From positions 124,001 through 188,000 of the forward strand of contig CAVTBM010000007.1 of NCBI GenBank assembly GCA_963732905.1: a stretch of 64,000 nucleotides of DNA. The letters are read 5' to 3'. Each line of letters starts with the position of its first letter. Position 1 is the stretch's first letter. This document shows, in pieces, positions 29,477 through 38,917 of the stretch. The translations under genes were made by a program, and so were the position numbers. The notes below the pieces were generated by a model that ran no database searches, was not told the origin of the DNA, and saw nothing but the letters and a program-made list of their open reading frames with translations. The DNA is from DASQZK01 sp963732905. Lineage in GTDB: Bacteria > Bacteroidota > Bacteroidia > Bacteroidales > GCA-2748055.

Positions 29477-29524
29477 TGTTTTTTATGTAGAAGCGTAAAA
29501 TTTTGCACTTCTACATAAAAAACA
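29477..29524. repeat. 48-nt near-perfect palindrome
   Basis: TGTTTTTTATGTAGAAG (29477-29493) is the exact reverse complement of 29508-29524. The 14-nt centre is itself nearly palindromic (AAAATTTT), giving about 22 of 24 paired positions. It lies 46 bp past the PorE-like stop. It may be a bidirectional terminator, a protein-binding site or a cruciform. Confidence 0.85.
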
Positions 29525-29670
29525 GTTACAATCCGGGATTATGTAAGGGGTTATAATTTAGGTTCCTGACAAATTTTAATCCGACTTTTAAGATATCTTC
29601 CTTTAACCTCTTTTCATTCCCGCGATCGGTCCACTATATAAAATTATCAGTGCGTTCCCTGTTTATTTAC

Positions 29671-29678
29671 TACTTTTG
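29671..29678 (+). promoter_or_regulatory. -7 promoter element of purM
   Basis: TACTTTTG matches TAnnTTTG, 19 bp before the start codon. Confidence 0.6.
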
Positions 29679-29696
29679 TAAAAAATATTCCTGAAC

Positions 29697-30860
29697 ATGA
29701 CTAATTCCCGTTACCATCAGAGAGGCGTATCCTCAAAAAAGGAGGATGTTCACCAGGCCATCAGGGATGTGGATAAGGGGCTTTTTCCTTTTGCCTTCTG
29801 TAAAGTGATCCCGGATGTCCTCACCGGGGATGAAGACTTTTGTCTGGTTATGCATGCCGATGGCGCAGGGACAAAGGCAGCACTGGCATATGCTTACTGG
29901 AGAGAGACCGGTGACCTGTCGGTTTGGAAAGGCATCGCACAGGATTCCGTTGTGATGAATACGGACGACCTACTGTGCGTGGGTGTCACCGACAATATTC
30001 TCGTCTCTTCAACCATTGGCAGAAACAAAAACCTGATACCGGGTGAAGTGATTTCGGCCATTATCGAAGGCACGGAGGAGTTCCTGCAGAAAATGAGGGA
30101 TCAGGGGATCAACATCGTCTCTACGGGCGGGGAAACAGCAGACGTCGGGGATCTTGTCAGGACCGTGATCGTGGACTCAACCGTTACGGCAAGAATCAGG
30201 CGTGACGAGATCATACAGAATGAAATCGAGCCGGGTGATGTTATCGTCGGCCTGTCATCGTTCGGCCAGGCTGTTTATGAAGACGTATATAACGGCGGGA
30301 TGGGCAGTAATGGTCTTACTTCTGCCAGGCATGATGTTTTTGCACGGTACCTGGCTGAAAAGTATCCTGAAACCTTTGATGAAAAAATTCCCGGGGACCT
30401 CGTATATTCCGGCACCATGAAACTTACGGATCCGGTGAAGGGGACCGGTCTTGATGCCGGCAGGCTTGTCCTTTCTCCTACACGTACCTATGCCCCGGTA
30501 ATCAGGGAGGTGCTCGACAGATTCCGCGGCAAAATTCACGGAATGATCCATTGTACGGGAGGCGGACAAACGAAAGTGATGAATTTTATCCGCGATATCC
30601 ACGTGGTGAAGAATGAAATGTTTGATATTCCTCCTCTGTTCAGGATGATTCAAAATCAGTCGGGTACAAGCTGGAAGGAAATGTACGAAGTCTTCAACAT
30701 GGGTCACCGGATGGAACTTTACATTCCCGAAACCCTTGCCCGGAAGGTAATCGAAATTGCTGCTTCATACCAGGTAGACGCAAAGGTCATAGGCTATTGC
30801 GAGAGAAGTGATAATAACCTCCTGAGCATCATAACCGGTGAAGGCACTTTCGTGTATTAA
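29697..30860 (+). CDS. purM: Phosphoribosylformylglycinamidine cyclo-ligase (AIR synthase)
   Basis: A 387-residue PurM-superfamily enzyme: HADGAGTKAALAY near residue 60 (ATP/Mg loop), DSVVMNTDDLLCVG (about 83), STGGETADVGD (about 145) and GMIHCTGGGQTKV near residue 285. It makes aminoimidazole ribonucleotide in purine synthesis. It is slightly longer and more divergent than E. coli PurM, as in other Bacteroidota. Probably the first gene of a purM-prfA-pyrF cluster, though prfA also has its own promoter element. Confidence 0.88.
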   Translation: MTNSRYHQRGVSSKKEDVHQAIRDVDKGLFPFAFCKVIPDVLTGDEDFCLVMHADGAGTKAALAYAYWRETGDLSVWKGIAQDSVVMNTDDLLCVGVTDNILVSSTIGRNKNLIPGEVISAIIEGTEEFLQKMRDQGINIVSTGGETADVGDLVRTVIVDSTVTARIRRDEIIQNEIEPGDVIVGLSSFGQAVYEDVYNGGMGSNGLTSARHDVFARYLAEKYPETFDEKIPGDLVYSGTMKLTDPVKGTGLDAGRLVLSPTRTYAPVIREVLDRFRGKIHGMIHCTGGGQTKVMNFIRDIHVVKNEMFDIPPLFRMIQNQSGTSWKEMYEVFNMGHRMELYIPETLARKVIEIAASYQVDAKVIGYCERSDNNLLSIITGEGTFVY

Positions 30861-30879
30861 AAGAATATGTTTTATTATT

Positions 30880-30887
30880 ATCTTTGC
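30880..30887 (+). promoter_or_regulatory. -7 promoter element of prfA
   Basis: TATCTTTG matches TAnnTTTG, 30 bp before the prfA start. Confidence 0.55.
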
Positions 30888-30916
30888 AGACTGAATAAAT
30901 TAGTGCAGAAAGAATT

Positions 30917-32011
30917 ATGGCAAATAACCTGATAATCGATAAACTGGAAGGTGTCAAGAACCGGTTCAATGAAGTTGGTGAGATGATATCACAGCCGGGG
31001 ATTGTTTCCGATATGAAGAAATATGTAAGGCTCAACAAGGAATACCGCCAGCTTGAGCCGATTATTCAGTCGTATAACCAGTATAGAAATATTCTCAGCA
31101 ATATCCAGTCGGCCCAACAAATGCTCATTACAGAGAAGGATGAGGAGCTCAGGGAACTTGCAAAGTCGGAGATCGATGAGCTTTCAACCCAGGTGGAACC
31201 CCTGGAGGAAAAGATCAGATTTCTCCTTCTCCCTGCCGATCCAGAGGATGAAAAAAATGCGGTTGTAGAGATCCGTGGCGGGACAGGCGGTGATGAAGCC
31301 AGTATTTTTGCCGGTGACCTGTTCAGGATGTACACCAAATTTTTCGAGACCAAAGGATGGAAGTACGAAGTCAATAGTTATACCGAAGGTACTGTAGGCG
31401 GATACAAGGAGCTTATTATGGCCGTTACGGGGAACGGAGTTTACGGTCTGATGAAGTATGAGTCGGGTGTGCACCGCGTTCAACGTGTGCCACAAACGGA
31501 AACGCAGGGAAGGGTTCATACTTCCGCCGCTACCGTCGCTGTTCTGCCTGAAGCCGATGAGTTTGACATTGAACTCAAAGACAGTGATATAAGGAAGGAT
31601 ACCTATTGTTCTTCCGGACCCGGAGGCCAGTCGGTGAACACCACCTATTCAGCCATCAGGCTTACTCATATCCCAACAGGTGTAGTGGTTACATGTCAGG
31701 ATGAAAAATCGCAGATCAAGAACCTTGAAAAAGCGATGAAGGAACTCAGAACCCGTATTTATAATCTCGAATATCAGAAAAGGATGGATGAAATCGCCTC
31801 AAAGCGGAAGACGATGGTTTCCAGCGGTGACCGTTCGGCTAAGATAAGAACTTATAATTATCCGCAGGGACGGGTTACCGATCATCGCATCAATCTCACG
31901 ATGTACAATCTACAGGGGATTATCAACGGTGATATCGGGGAAATTATTGAAAAGCTCCAGATGGCCGAGAATGTGGAAAAACTCAGGGAGAGCGGTATCG
32001 AACAACCATAA
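30917..32011 (+). CDS. prfA: Peptide chain release factor 1
   Basis: A 364-residue class I release factor. The peptidyl-tRNA hydrolysis motif GGQ is at residues 236-238 in SSGPGGQSVN. The stop-codon recognition tripeptide at the RF1 PxT position reads PQT (VPQTETQGRVHTSAATVAV), which identifies RF1 (UAG/UAA) rather than RF2. It is followed 9 bp later by pyrF. Confidence 0.97.
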   Translation: MANNLIIDKLEGVKNRFNEVGEMISQPGIVSDMKKYVRLNKEYRQLEPIIQSYNQYRNILSNIQSAQQMLITEKDEELRELAKSEIDELSTQVEPLEEKIRFLLLPADPEDEKNAVVEIRGGTGGDEASIFAGDLFRMYTKFFETKGWKYEVNSYTEGTVGGYKELIMAVTGNGVYGLMKYESGVHRVQRVPQTETQGRVHTSAATVAVLPEADEFDIELKDSDIRKDTYCSSGPGGQSVNTTYSAIRLTHIPTGVVVTCQDEKSQIKNLEKAMKELRTRIYNLEYQKRMDEIASKRKTMVSSGDRSAKIRTYNYPQGRVTDHRINLTMYNLQGIINGDIGEIIEKLQMAENVEKLRESGIEQP

Positions 32012-32020
32012 ATTCCTATT

Positions 32021-32854
32021 ATGAATGCCAGGCAGCTACACAACCAGATCAAAGAAAAAGGGAGTTACCTCTGTATTGGTCTTGATCCCGAATATACCCG
32101 GATACCCAAATTTCTTCTTGATGCTGAATATCCCCTTTTCGAGTTCAATAAACTGATCATTAAAGCCACAGCCGATCTTGTTGTAGCCTATAAGCCCAAC
32201 CTCGCTTTTTATGAAAGTCTTGGCACTGCAGGCTGGATGAGCCTTGAACTGACCGTCAGCTTCATCCGCTCTAACTATCCCGAATTATTTCTTATTGCCG
32301 ATGCTAAAAGAGGTGATATAGGGAATACCTCCAGGCTTTATGCCTCTGCCTTCTATAATCATATCGATTTCGATGCGGTTACCGTTGCCCCCTATATGGG
32401 TCGTGACAGTGTGCTGCCGTTTCTTCAGTACAACGAAAAATGGGTTGTTTTGCTGGGACTGACTTCGAATGAGGGGGCGGAAGATTTTCAGTTTCTGAAG
32501 GTAGGCGGGAATAAAAAATATCTTTTTGAACAGGTGCTGGAGACAGCTTTGGGATGGGGCACTACGGACAATCTTATGTTTGTCGTTGGAGCTAACAGAC
32601 CTGAATGGATAAAGAAGGTCAGGAAGATTGTACCGGACCATTTCCTGCTGGTACCCGGGATCGGAGCCCAGGGTGGGAACCTTCATGAAATTTCGATGCT
32701 CGGTCTTAACAAACTGGGAGGCCTCATTGTAAATTCAAGCCGTGCCATCATCTATGCCGACGTCACGAATAAGTTCGACCAGGTGGCACGTGAAAAGGCC
32801 TCAGAAGTGAAGGCAGAGATGGAAACTTACCTGAAAAAGAAAAAAATTATCTGA
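32021..32854 (+). CDS. pyrF: Orotidine 5'-phosphate decarboxylase, group 2
   Basis: A 277-residue enzyme of the longer PyrF group found in Bacteroidota and Actinobacteria. CIGLDPEYTRIP at the N-terminus and the catalytic Lys/Asp motif LIADAKRGDIGNTS (about residues 90-103) are diagnostic; LVPGIGAQGG binds phosphate. It makes UMP, the last step of de novo pyrimidine synthesis. Nine bp behind prfA, so co-transcribed. Confidence 0.95.
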   Translation: MNARQLHNQIKEKGSYLCIGLDPEYTRIPKFLLDAEYPLFEFNKLIIKATADLVVAYKPNLAFYESLGTAGWMSLELTVSFIRSNYPELFLIADAKRGDIGNTSRLYASAFYNHIDFDAVTVAPYMGRDSVLPFLQYNEKWVVLLGLTSNEGAEDFQFLKVGGNKKYLFEQVLETALGWGTTDNLMFVVGANRPEWIKKVRKIVPDHFLLVPGIGAQGGNLHEISMLGLNKLGGLIVNSSRAIIYADVTNKFDQVAREKASEVKAEMETYLKKKKII

Positions 32855-32912
32855 CCACTGGCTGATAAACAGGCCACTTTTCCTATTAAGGGGAAATGCT
32901 AAACTGTTTATC

Positions 32913-34205
32913 ATGAAAAAGCTCAGTGAAGAATTCCTCCATTACATATGGAAGTATCGTTTTTTTCATTCCGATTACCTATATTTTAACAATGAACCGG
33001 TCGAAGTTATCGAACCGGGTCAACACAATTTCAGCTCAGGACCTGATTTTTTCAATGCAAGGATAAAAATAGGACAGACGGTCTGGGCCGGAAATGTAGA
33101 GGTACACATCAGGGCGTCTGACTGGATCAGGCATGGCCACCAGCACGATAAGGCTTACGACAGTGTGATTCTGCATGTGGTATATGATAACGACCTGGCT
33201 GTGTACAGGATGAACGGCGAGGAAATTCCATGTGTGCGCCTGAATTTCAGCACCAGTGTCCTCGAGAAATACCTCTCTCTGACTGACAACCGGAAAGAAA
33301 GAGTGTGCACCGGCGGAATCTCCGGACTGGATAAAATATTCATCCGTGACTGGACGGGTAAGCTTCTTGTGGAACGCCTCGGGGAAAAAACCACAACCAT
33401 TGAGGATATCCTGAAGGAAAACCATTACGACTGGGAAGATGCAATGTATAAATCCCTGGCCGTGGCCTTCGGGATGAAGCTCAATGCAGAACCATTCCGT
33501 CTGCTGGCCACTTCGGTGCCTTTGAAGTTCGTTCTGAAGAACAGGAAAAACCCGCTATGTATCAATGCGGCTTTCTTCGGGCAGGCCGGCTTCCTCGATG
33601 AACTCCTAAGCGATGATCCCTATTTTGAAATGCTGATGCGGGAATATACCTCCATCCGGGAAATTCTGCCGCCGGCAGTGCTTCAAAAATACAACTGGAA
33701 ATTCATGCGTTCCAGGCCGGCCGGATTCCCGACAGCCAGGATCCCACAGTTCCTTAACCTGGTATGCAATGCCTTTCCGTTTTTTGAAAAAGTCGCCTCC
33801 GCTGTGACCGTTGATGAGATTCGCGACCTGTTGTCAGTCAGTACGAAAAATTACTGGGTCGATCATTTTTTGTATGGCAAACCCGGCCGGAGGAAACTTA
33901 GTGTTCCGGCCAGGGAGACCCTCGATATCCTGATCATCAATGCTATTCTTCCTTTGTTGTTCCTATACGGTAAATTTCTTAAGAATGGGGAGATCAGTGA
34001 CAGGGTCATTGAATTCATGGAAGATCTTCCGGCTGAGATGAATGAAATTACAAAAAAATGGAATACATTTGGACTTACGTCGGTGAATGCTTTTGATTCG
34101 CAGGCTGTCATTCAACTTGAAACTCGCTATTGTAACAGGCAAAGGTGCCTTGAGTGTCTTTTCGGACATAAGATACTGAATGAACTTTATGAAAAGGGAT
34201 CATAA
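32913..34205 (+). CDS. DUF2851 family protein
   Basis: A 430-residue soluble protein without signal peptide. The N-terminal stretch EEFLHYIWKYRFF, then HNFSSGPDFFNARIKIG and WAGNVEVHIRASDW, is characteristic of DUF2851, a family largely limited to Bacteroidota/Chlorobi. The C-terminus contains a cysteine pair (RYCNRQRCLECLFG). Function unknown. Its 3' end overlaps the K+ channel gene by 26 bp, and with the RmlD-like gene it forms a compact three-gene unit. Confidence 0.88.
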   Translation: MKKLSEEFLHYIWKYRFFHSDYLYFNNEPVEVIEPGQHNFSSGPDFFNARIKIGQTVWAGNVEVHIRASDWIRHGHQHDKAYDSVILHVVYDNDLAVYRMNGEEIPCVRLNFSTSVLEKYLSLTDNRKERVCTGGISGLDKIFIRDWTGKLLVERLGEKTTTIEDILKENHYDWEDAMYKSLAVAFGMKLNAEPFRLLATSVPLKFVLKNRKNPLCINAAFFGQAGFLDELLSDDPYFEMLMREYTSIREILPPAVLQKYNWKFMRSRPAGFPTARIPQFLNLVCNAFPFFEKVASAVTVDEIRDLLSVSTKNYWVDHFLYGKPGRRKLSVPARETLDILIINAILPLLFLYGKFLKNGEISDRVIEFMEDLPAEMNEITKKWNTFGLTSVNAFDSQAVIQLETRYCNRQRCLECLFGHKILNELYEKGS

Positions 34206-35208
34206 CTTAAATACCGGCTATATTGCGTTTGCCTTGCTGGTATTTATTGTGCTTATAGGCGTTACCGGCTACAAGATCATGGGCTTCAGCTTTACCGAAG
34301 CGTTTTTTATGACGGTGATCACCATTGCCACAGTCGGTTTCAAGGAAGTCAGAGAACTGGATCAGCAGGGAATGTGGTTTACAGCACTCCTGATAATATT
34401 TAGTTTTGGTATCTTTGCATATGCAGCAACCACATTCACAAGGTATGTTATCGACGGAGTATTCAGAAATTATTACAGGGACAATAAAGTGAAACGGCAA
34501 ATCGAAAAACTCAGGAACCACGTTGTTATATGTGGTTATGGCCGGAATGGCAAACAGGCTGCCATTGAACTGGCCGGTCATAAAGTCCCGGTCATTATTG
34601 TGGAAAAGGATGGGGCTACTTTGGAGAAACTACGTGAATCAGAAATGATTTATCTTGAAGGTGATGCCACGCTGGAGGAGACATTGGCACAGGTCAACCT
34701 GAAAGAGGCAAAAGCCCTTATCACCACCCTTCCCATGGATGCCGACAACCTCTTCGTCGTTCTCAGCGCCAGGGAGATCAATCCCGCCCTGACTATTATC
34801 AGCAGGGCTTCGATGGATCAGTCCGACATCAAACTGAAAAGGGCTGGAGCTTCCAACGTCATCATGCCTGACCGGATTGGCGGACAAAGAATGGCTAAGC
34901 TTGTGGCTCAGCCTGATGTGGTTGAATTTCTTGATTATGTGATGCTGCAGAGCTCTGAGAATGTCACCCTTGAAGAGCTTAACTGCGAAAACCTTGCTGC
35001 CTGCTTTGCCGGTAAATCGATTCGTGAACTCGATATCAGGAATGCATCGGGTGCCAATATCATCGGGATGAAAAGGGAGGATAATTCTTATCTCATCAAC
35101 CCGTTGCCGGAAGTGTTTCTTACGCCACACGACAGATTATTCGTACTTGGGACCCGTCACCAGGTTGAACGGCTTAAAAAAATCATATCAGGTGAATTCA
35201 CATCATGA
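34180..35208 (+). CDS. Two-helix potassium channel with cytosolic RCK/TrkA domains
   Basis: A 342-residue channel: helix 1 (about 12-33), pore loop and helix 2 (to about 90), then a TrkA-N/RCK Rossmann domain beginning VVICGYGRNGKQAA (about residue 113) and a TrkA-C domain to the end. The selectivity filter reads TIATVGFKEV, with TVGF in place of TVGY and lacking the usual GD. The architecture is MthK-like: ligand or NAD(H) binding to the RCK ring gates K+ flow. ATG at 34180 or 34189 are both possible starts. Overlaps DUF2851 (26 bp) and the next gene (4 bp). Confidence 0.87.
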   Translation: MNFMKRDHNLNTGYIAFALLVFIVLIGVTGYKIMGFSFTEAFFMTVITIATVGFKEVRELDQQGMWFTALLIIFSFGIFAYAATTFTRYVIDGVFRNYYRDNKVKRQIEKLRNHVVICGYGRNGKQAAIELAGHKVPVIIVEKDGATLEKLRESEMIYLEGDATLEETLAQVNLKEAKALITTLPMDADNLFVVLSAREINPALTIISRASMDQSDIKLKRAGASNVIMPDRIGGQRMAKLVAQPDVVEFLDYVMLQSSENVTLEELNCENLAACFAGKSIRELDIRNASGANIIGMKREDNSYLINPLPEVFLTPHDRLFVLGTRHQVERLKKIISGEFTS

Positions 35209-36098
35209 TAAAAATTCTGATCACCGGTAGTAACGGACTGGTCGCACAGAAATTTTTCTATCAGGCGAGGAAAGATTCCGACATTTCATTGATCCTTACC
35301 TCAAGGTCGGAACCACTGTTTGATTATGGCGATGGTTGTTTTGAGATCTTCGATGTCACAGATTTTGACCGGGCAAAAAAACTCATTTCCGGGTACAGGC
35401 CCGACGTGGTCATTCATACCGCAGCTCTCAGCCAGGTCGATTATTGTGAACTGAACCCCGGTGAATCGGCCAGGATCAATTTCCAAAGTGTAGAAAACCT
35501 GGCTTATCTTTCCAGACTCTTCCCGTTCCACCTGGTTTTTATCTCAACTGATTTTGTGTTTTCGGGCGAACGGGGACATTACCGGGAGACAGATTTCCCT
35601 ATGCCCATGAGTACATACGGGCATGATAAATTCAAGGCTGAAAAGTGCATTCTGCATAACTGTCCTGTCCATACCATTGTCAGGACCAGCCTTGTCTACG
35701 GATATTTACCACGAATGGCCAGGTCTAACCTGTTTGTCTTCGCGAAGGAATCGTTGGATCATGACAGGACACTTTATATTGTATCCGATCAGTTCAGGTC
35801 TCCAACGCTTGCCGAGGATCTTGCTGCCGGTATTTTGAAGGCAGTGAAAGAAAAGCGCACAGGAATATACCACCTTTCCGGAAAGGATTTCCTTTCTGTT
35901 TATGATTTTGTGGTCCATATTGCACACTGTTTCGGATATGATGAATCCCTCATTAACCCTGTAAAAACCGCCACACTCCATGAACCTGCCAGGCGCCCGG
36001 CCGTTACCGGACTTGTGATCGAGAAAGCTCGCAGAGACCTTGGGTATCTTCCTGTATCAGTGAAAGATGGAATACGCATTGTAGCTGCCCAGATGTAA
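35205..36098 (+). CDS. RmlD-like NAD(P)-dependent sugar nucleotide reductase
   Basis: A 297-residue extended short-chain dehydrogenase. The nucleotide-binding motif is ITGSNGLVAQ at the N-terminus; VIHTAALSQVDYCE and the catalytic YGHDKFKAE (YxxxK, about residue 140) follow, and the C-terminus resembles the RmlD substrate-binding part. Known relatives reduce dTDP-4-dehydrorhamnose, but no rhamnose genes are nearby, so the substrate is open. The ATGA overlap with the channel gene suggests coupled translation. Confidence 0.8.
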   Translation: MIKILITGSNGLVAQKFFYQARKDSDISLILTSRSEPLFDYGDGCFEIFDVTDFDRAKKLISGYRPDVVIHTAALSQVDYCELNPGESARINFQSVENLAYLSRLFPFHLVFISTDFVFSGERGHYRETDFPMPMSTYGHDKFKAEKCILHNCPVHTIVRTSLVYGYLPRMARSNLFVFAKESLDHDRTLYIVSDQFRSPTLAEDLAAGILKAVKEKRTGIYHLSGKDFLSVYDFVVHIAHCFGYDESLINPVKTATLHEPARRPAVTGLVIEKARRDLGYLPVSVKDGIRIVAAQM

Positions 36099-36189
36099 AC
36101 CCTGATGAACAATCCACTCCCCGGCGCGTTTAATTAACCAGCTCAATAATAAATGTTTGATTATTTATTGTGAAAACAAAAAATTTGAA

Positions 36190-36197
36190 TATTTTTG
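36190..36197 (+). promoter_or_regulatory. -7 promoter element of rpsO
   Basis: TATTTTTG matches TAnnTTTG; a TTG at the -33 distance is present upstream (about 36169). It lies 46 bp before the start. Confidence 0.65.
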
Positions 36198-36243
36198 CAG
36201 TTCGAAAAAGAAAAACGATTAACGTATATAAACAGAAACAATA

Positions 36244-36519
36244 ATGTATTTAAGTGCAGAGAAGAAACAGGAAATTTTTAAATCTTACGGAAACGCAAAA
36301 TCAGTAAGTGATACTGGTTCAGCTGAATCACAGATTGCTCTGTTTAGCCACAGGATCAATCACCTGACGCAGCATCTGAACACAAACAAAAAAGATTTCA
36401 GTACACAGCGTGCCCTGCTAAAACTCGTCGGGAAGAGAAGGCGGCTGCTGGATTATCTCAAAGACAGAGATATTTCGCGGTACAGAGAAACCCTAAAAGC
36501 TCTAAATCTTCGAAAGTAA
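36244..36519 (+). CDS. rpsO: 30S ribosomal protein S15
   Basis: 91 residues, matching the S15 size of about 89. Conserved SDTGSAESQIALFSHRINHLT and the C-terminal LVGKRRRLLDYLKD region (16S rRNA helix 22 contact) are clear. It is followed by pnp, a widely conserved arrangement, with a terminator/attenuator hairpin between them. Confidence 0.98.
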   Translation: MYLSAEKKQEIFKSYGNAKSVSDTGSAESQIALFSHRINHLTQHLNTNKKDFSTQRALLKLVGKRRRLLDYLKDRDISRYRETLKALNLRK

Positions 36520-36529
36520 AAAACATCGC

Positions 36530-36558
36530 AAAAGGCAATTCTTTCAATTGCCTTTTTT
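36530..36558 (+). terminator. Terminator or attenuator between rpsO and pnp
   Basis: AAAAGGCAATT (36530-36540), loop CTTTC, AATTGCCTTTTTT. A perfect 11-bp stem with a T-run, 10 bp after rpsO. It should separate or reduce transcription into pnp and may also be a processing site. Confidence 0.85.
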
Positions 36559-36598
36559 GCTATAATTCAGAATAGTTATCTAAAATATTAAGAAAAAA

Positions 36599-38887
36599 AT
36601 GGTTAACGCGTATCAAAAGACGATTGACCTGGGCGATGGAAGAGAGATCACCCTCGAGACCGGTAAACTTGCCAGGCAAGCCGATGGTTCTGTTGTTGTG
36701 AAAATGGGAAGGACTATGCTTCTTGCGACCGTCGTGTCTGCAACTGAGGCCAGGGAAGACGTCGATTTCATGCCTTTGTCAGTTGAATATAAAGAGAAAT
36801 TTGCTTCCAACGGACGTTTCCCTGGAGGTTTTATGAAAAGAGAAAGCAGACCTTCGGATTACGAAATACTTATTTCACGTTTGATTGACCGTGCTCTCCG
36901 GCCTTTGTTCCCGGACGATTATCATGCCGAAACCTTTGTAACCATCAACCTCATATCTGCCGATCCGGATATCATGCCGGATGCTTTTGCAGGCCTGGCT
37001 GCTTCAGCAGCTCTTGCTTTATCGAGCGTTCCATTTAACGGACCGATCTCTGAAGTCAGGGTAGGACGTTTAAATGGCGAATTTGTTTTGAATCCCACTT
37101 TCACCCAGCTGAAAGATTCGGATATAGACATTATGGTCGGGGCTACCATAGACAATATTCTTATGGTCGAAGGCGAATTCAATGAAATCTCCGAAGAAGA
37201 GATGGTTGAAGCCATCAGGTTTGCACATGATGCCATCAAAAAACAGTGCCAGGTCCAGCTTGACATGGCTGCTGAACTGAACATCCAGAAACGGGAATAT
37301 TCACATGAGGTCAATGACGAGGCCCTGAAGGAAAGAATGTTTACCGAACTTTATGACAAGGTTTATGAAGTGGCCCACAAGGCTAATCCGAATAAACATG
37401 AGAGATCAGATGCTTTCAAAGCTATCAGGGATGGCTTTATTGAAAAGCTGACTGAGGAGGCCGGTGAGGAGGGAGAAGTGAACGAATTGATGGTAAAACG
37501 TTACTACCATGAGATAGAGAAGAAAGCCGTACGCCGCCTCATCCTGGATGAGGGTATACGTCTCGACGGCAGAAAAACCGATGAGATCAGGCCGATTTGG
37601 TGCGAGGTGGACTTTTTGCCGTCAGCTCACGGTTCTGCAGTCTTCACCCGCGGAGAGACCCAGTCACTGACCACGATTACCCTCGGTACCAAACTGGATG
37701 AAAAAATCATCGACGAAGTCCTGATCCGTGGAACTGAAAAATTTGTTTTACACTATAATTTTCCACCGTTTTCCACCGGTGATGCAAAACCGGCCAGGGG
37801 CATCAGCCGCCGTGAGATCGGTCATGGGAACCTCGCTCACCGGGCACTGAAACGGATGGTACCTTCCCCGGATGAAATTCCTTACGCAATAAGAGTTGTC
37901 TCCGATATCCTTGAGTCTAACGGATCATCATCGATGGCTACCGTTTGCGCAGGAACGCTCGCCCTGATGGATGCAGGTGTGAAACTTAAAAAGCCGGTCT
38001 CAGGCATCGCCATGGGACTGATTACCGATGCTGAAAGTGGCAGTTATGCAGTTCTCTCTGATATCCTCGGTGATGAAGACCATCTCGGTGATATGGACTT
38101 CAAGGTGACCGGTACAAAGGACGGGATTACTGCTACCCAAATGGATATCAAAGTAGAAGGACTTTCTTTTGAGATCCTGGCCAAAGCCCTTGCACAAGCC
38201 AATAAAGGCCGGATGCATATTCTCGGCATCATGCTGGAAACTCTCGCTGAACCCAGGGAAGATTATAAACCTCATGCTCCCAGGATCGAAAGGATAGAAA
38301 TACCCAAGGAAATGATCGGTGCACTGATTGGTCCGGGTGGTAAGGTCATCCAGGAAATCCAGAATACCACCAACACTACCATCGTAATAGAAGAAGTGGA
38401 CAATAAAGGTGTTGTCGATGTTTCTGCTCTCAATAAAGCTTCTATCGATGCGGCTATGGAGAGAATCCAAAAAATAACCGCCGTCCCGGAAGTGGGTAAG
38501 GTGTATAAGGGAAAAATCAAATCGATTGTTCAGTTCGGAGCATTCGTAGAGATCATTCCCGGCCGCGAAGGTCTTCTGCATATCTCAGAAATCGAATGGA
38601 GACGCCTGGCTACGGTTGAGGAAGTCCTGCATGAAGGCGATGAAGTGGAAGTCAAGCTGATCGATGTTGACAGCAAAACCGGAAAGCTGAAACTCTCCCG
38701 TAAAATTCTGCTCCCCCGTCCTGAGGGCGTTTCGAGCGATAGTGAACACGGAAGCTATGGTCACCGTGACAACCGTGACAACCGTGACAACCGTGACAAC
38801 CGTGGGAACCGTGGGAACCGTGGGAACCGTGATAACCGTGATAACCGCGATAACCGCGGACCCCGTGACCATCATGACAAAGAATAA
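36599..38887 (+). CDS. pnp: Polyribonucleotide nucleotidyltransferase (PNPase)
   Basis: A 762-residue 3'-5' phosphorolytic exoribonuclease. Two RNase PH folds flank a helical domain (second core: LDGRKTDEIRPIWCEVDFLP, FTRGETQSLTTITLG), followed by a KH domain (IGALIGPGGKVIQEIQN, about 575-635) and an S1 domain (VGKVYKGKIKSIVQFGAFVE, about 645-715). An unusual C-terminal tail of about 45 residues is almost entirely DNR/GNR tripeptides, encoded by a 9-bp tandem repeat. Degrades mRNA and helps in RNA turnover. Confidence 0.97.
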   Translation: MVNAYQKTIDLGDGREITLETGKLARQADGSVVVKMGRTMLLATVVSATEAREDVDFMPLSVEYKEKFASNGRFPGGFMKRESRPSDYEILISRLIDRALRPLFPDDYHAETFVTINLISADPDIMPDAFAGLAASAALALSSVPFNGPISEVRVGRLNGEFVLNPTFTQLKDSDIDIMVGATIDNILMVEGEFNEISEEEMVEAIRFAHDAIKKQCQVQLDMAAELNIQKREYSHEVNDEALKERMFTELYDKVYEVAHKANPNKHERSDAFKAIRDGFIEKLTEEAGEEGEVNELMVKRYYHEIEKKAVRRLILDEGIRLDGRKTDEIRPIWCEVDFLPSAHGSAVFTRGETQSLTTITLGTKLDEKIIDEVLIRGTEKFVLHYNFPPFSTGDAKPARGISRREIGHGNLAHRALKRMVPSPDEIPYAIRVVSDILESNGSSSMATVCAGTLALMDAGVKLKKPVSGIAMGLITDAESGSYAVLSDILGDEDHLGDMDFKVTGTKDGITATQMDIKVEGLSFEILAKALAQANKGRMHILGIMLETLAEPREDYKPHAPRIERIEIPKEMIGALIGPGGKVIQEIQNTTNTTIVIEEVDNKGVVDVSALNKASIDAAMERIQKITAVPEVGKVYKGKIKSIVQFGAFVEIIPGREGLLHISEIEWRRLATVEEVLHEGDEVEVKLIDVDSKTGKLKLSRKILLPRPEGVSSDSEHGSYGHRDNRDNRDNRDNRGNRGNRGNRDNRDNRDNRGPRDHHDKE
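38765..38854 (+). repeat. 9-bp tandem repeat inside pnp
   Basis: Ten 9-bp units: CGTGACAAC four times, CGTGGGAAC three times, CGTGATAAC twice, CGCGATAAC once. They encode RDN/RGN tripeptides. The in-frame length allows copy-number change without a frameshift. Confidence 0.9.
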
Positions 38888-38917
38888 TTACGCAACGGAA
38901 TTTATTTAATATATTCT

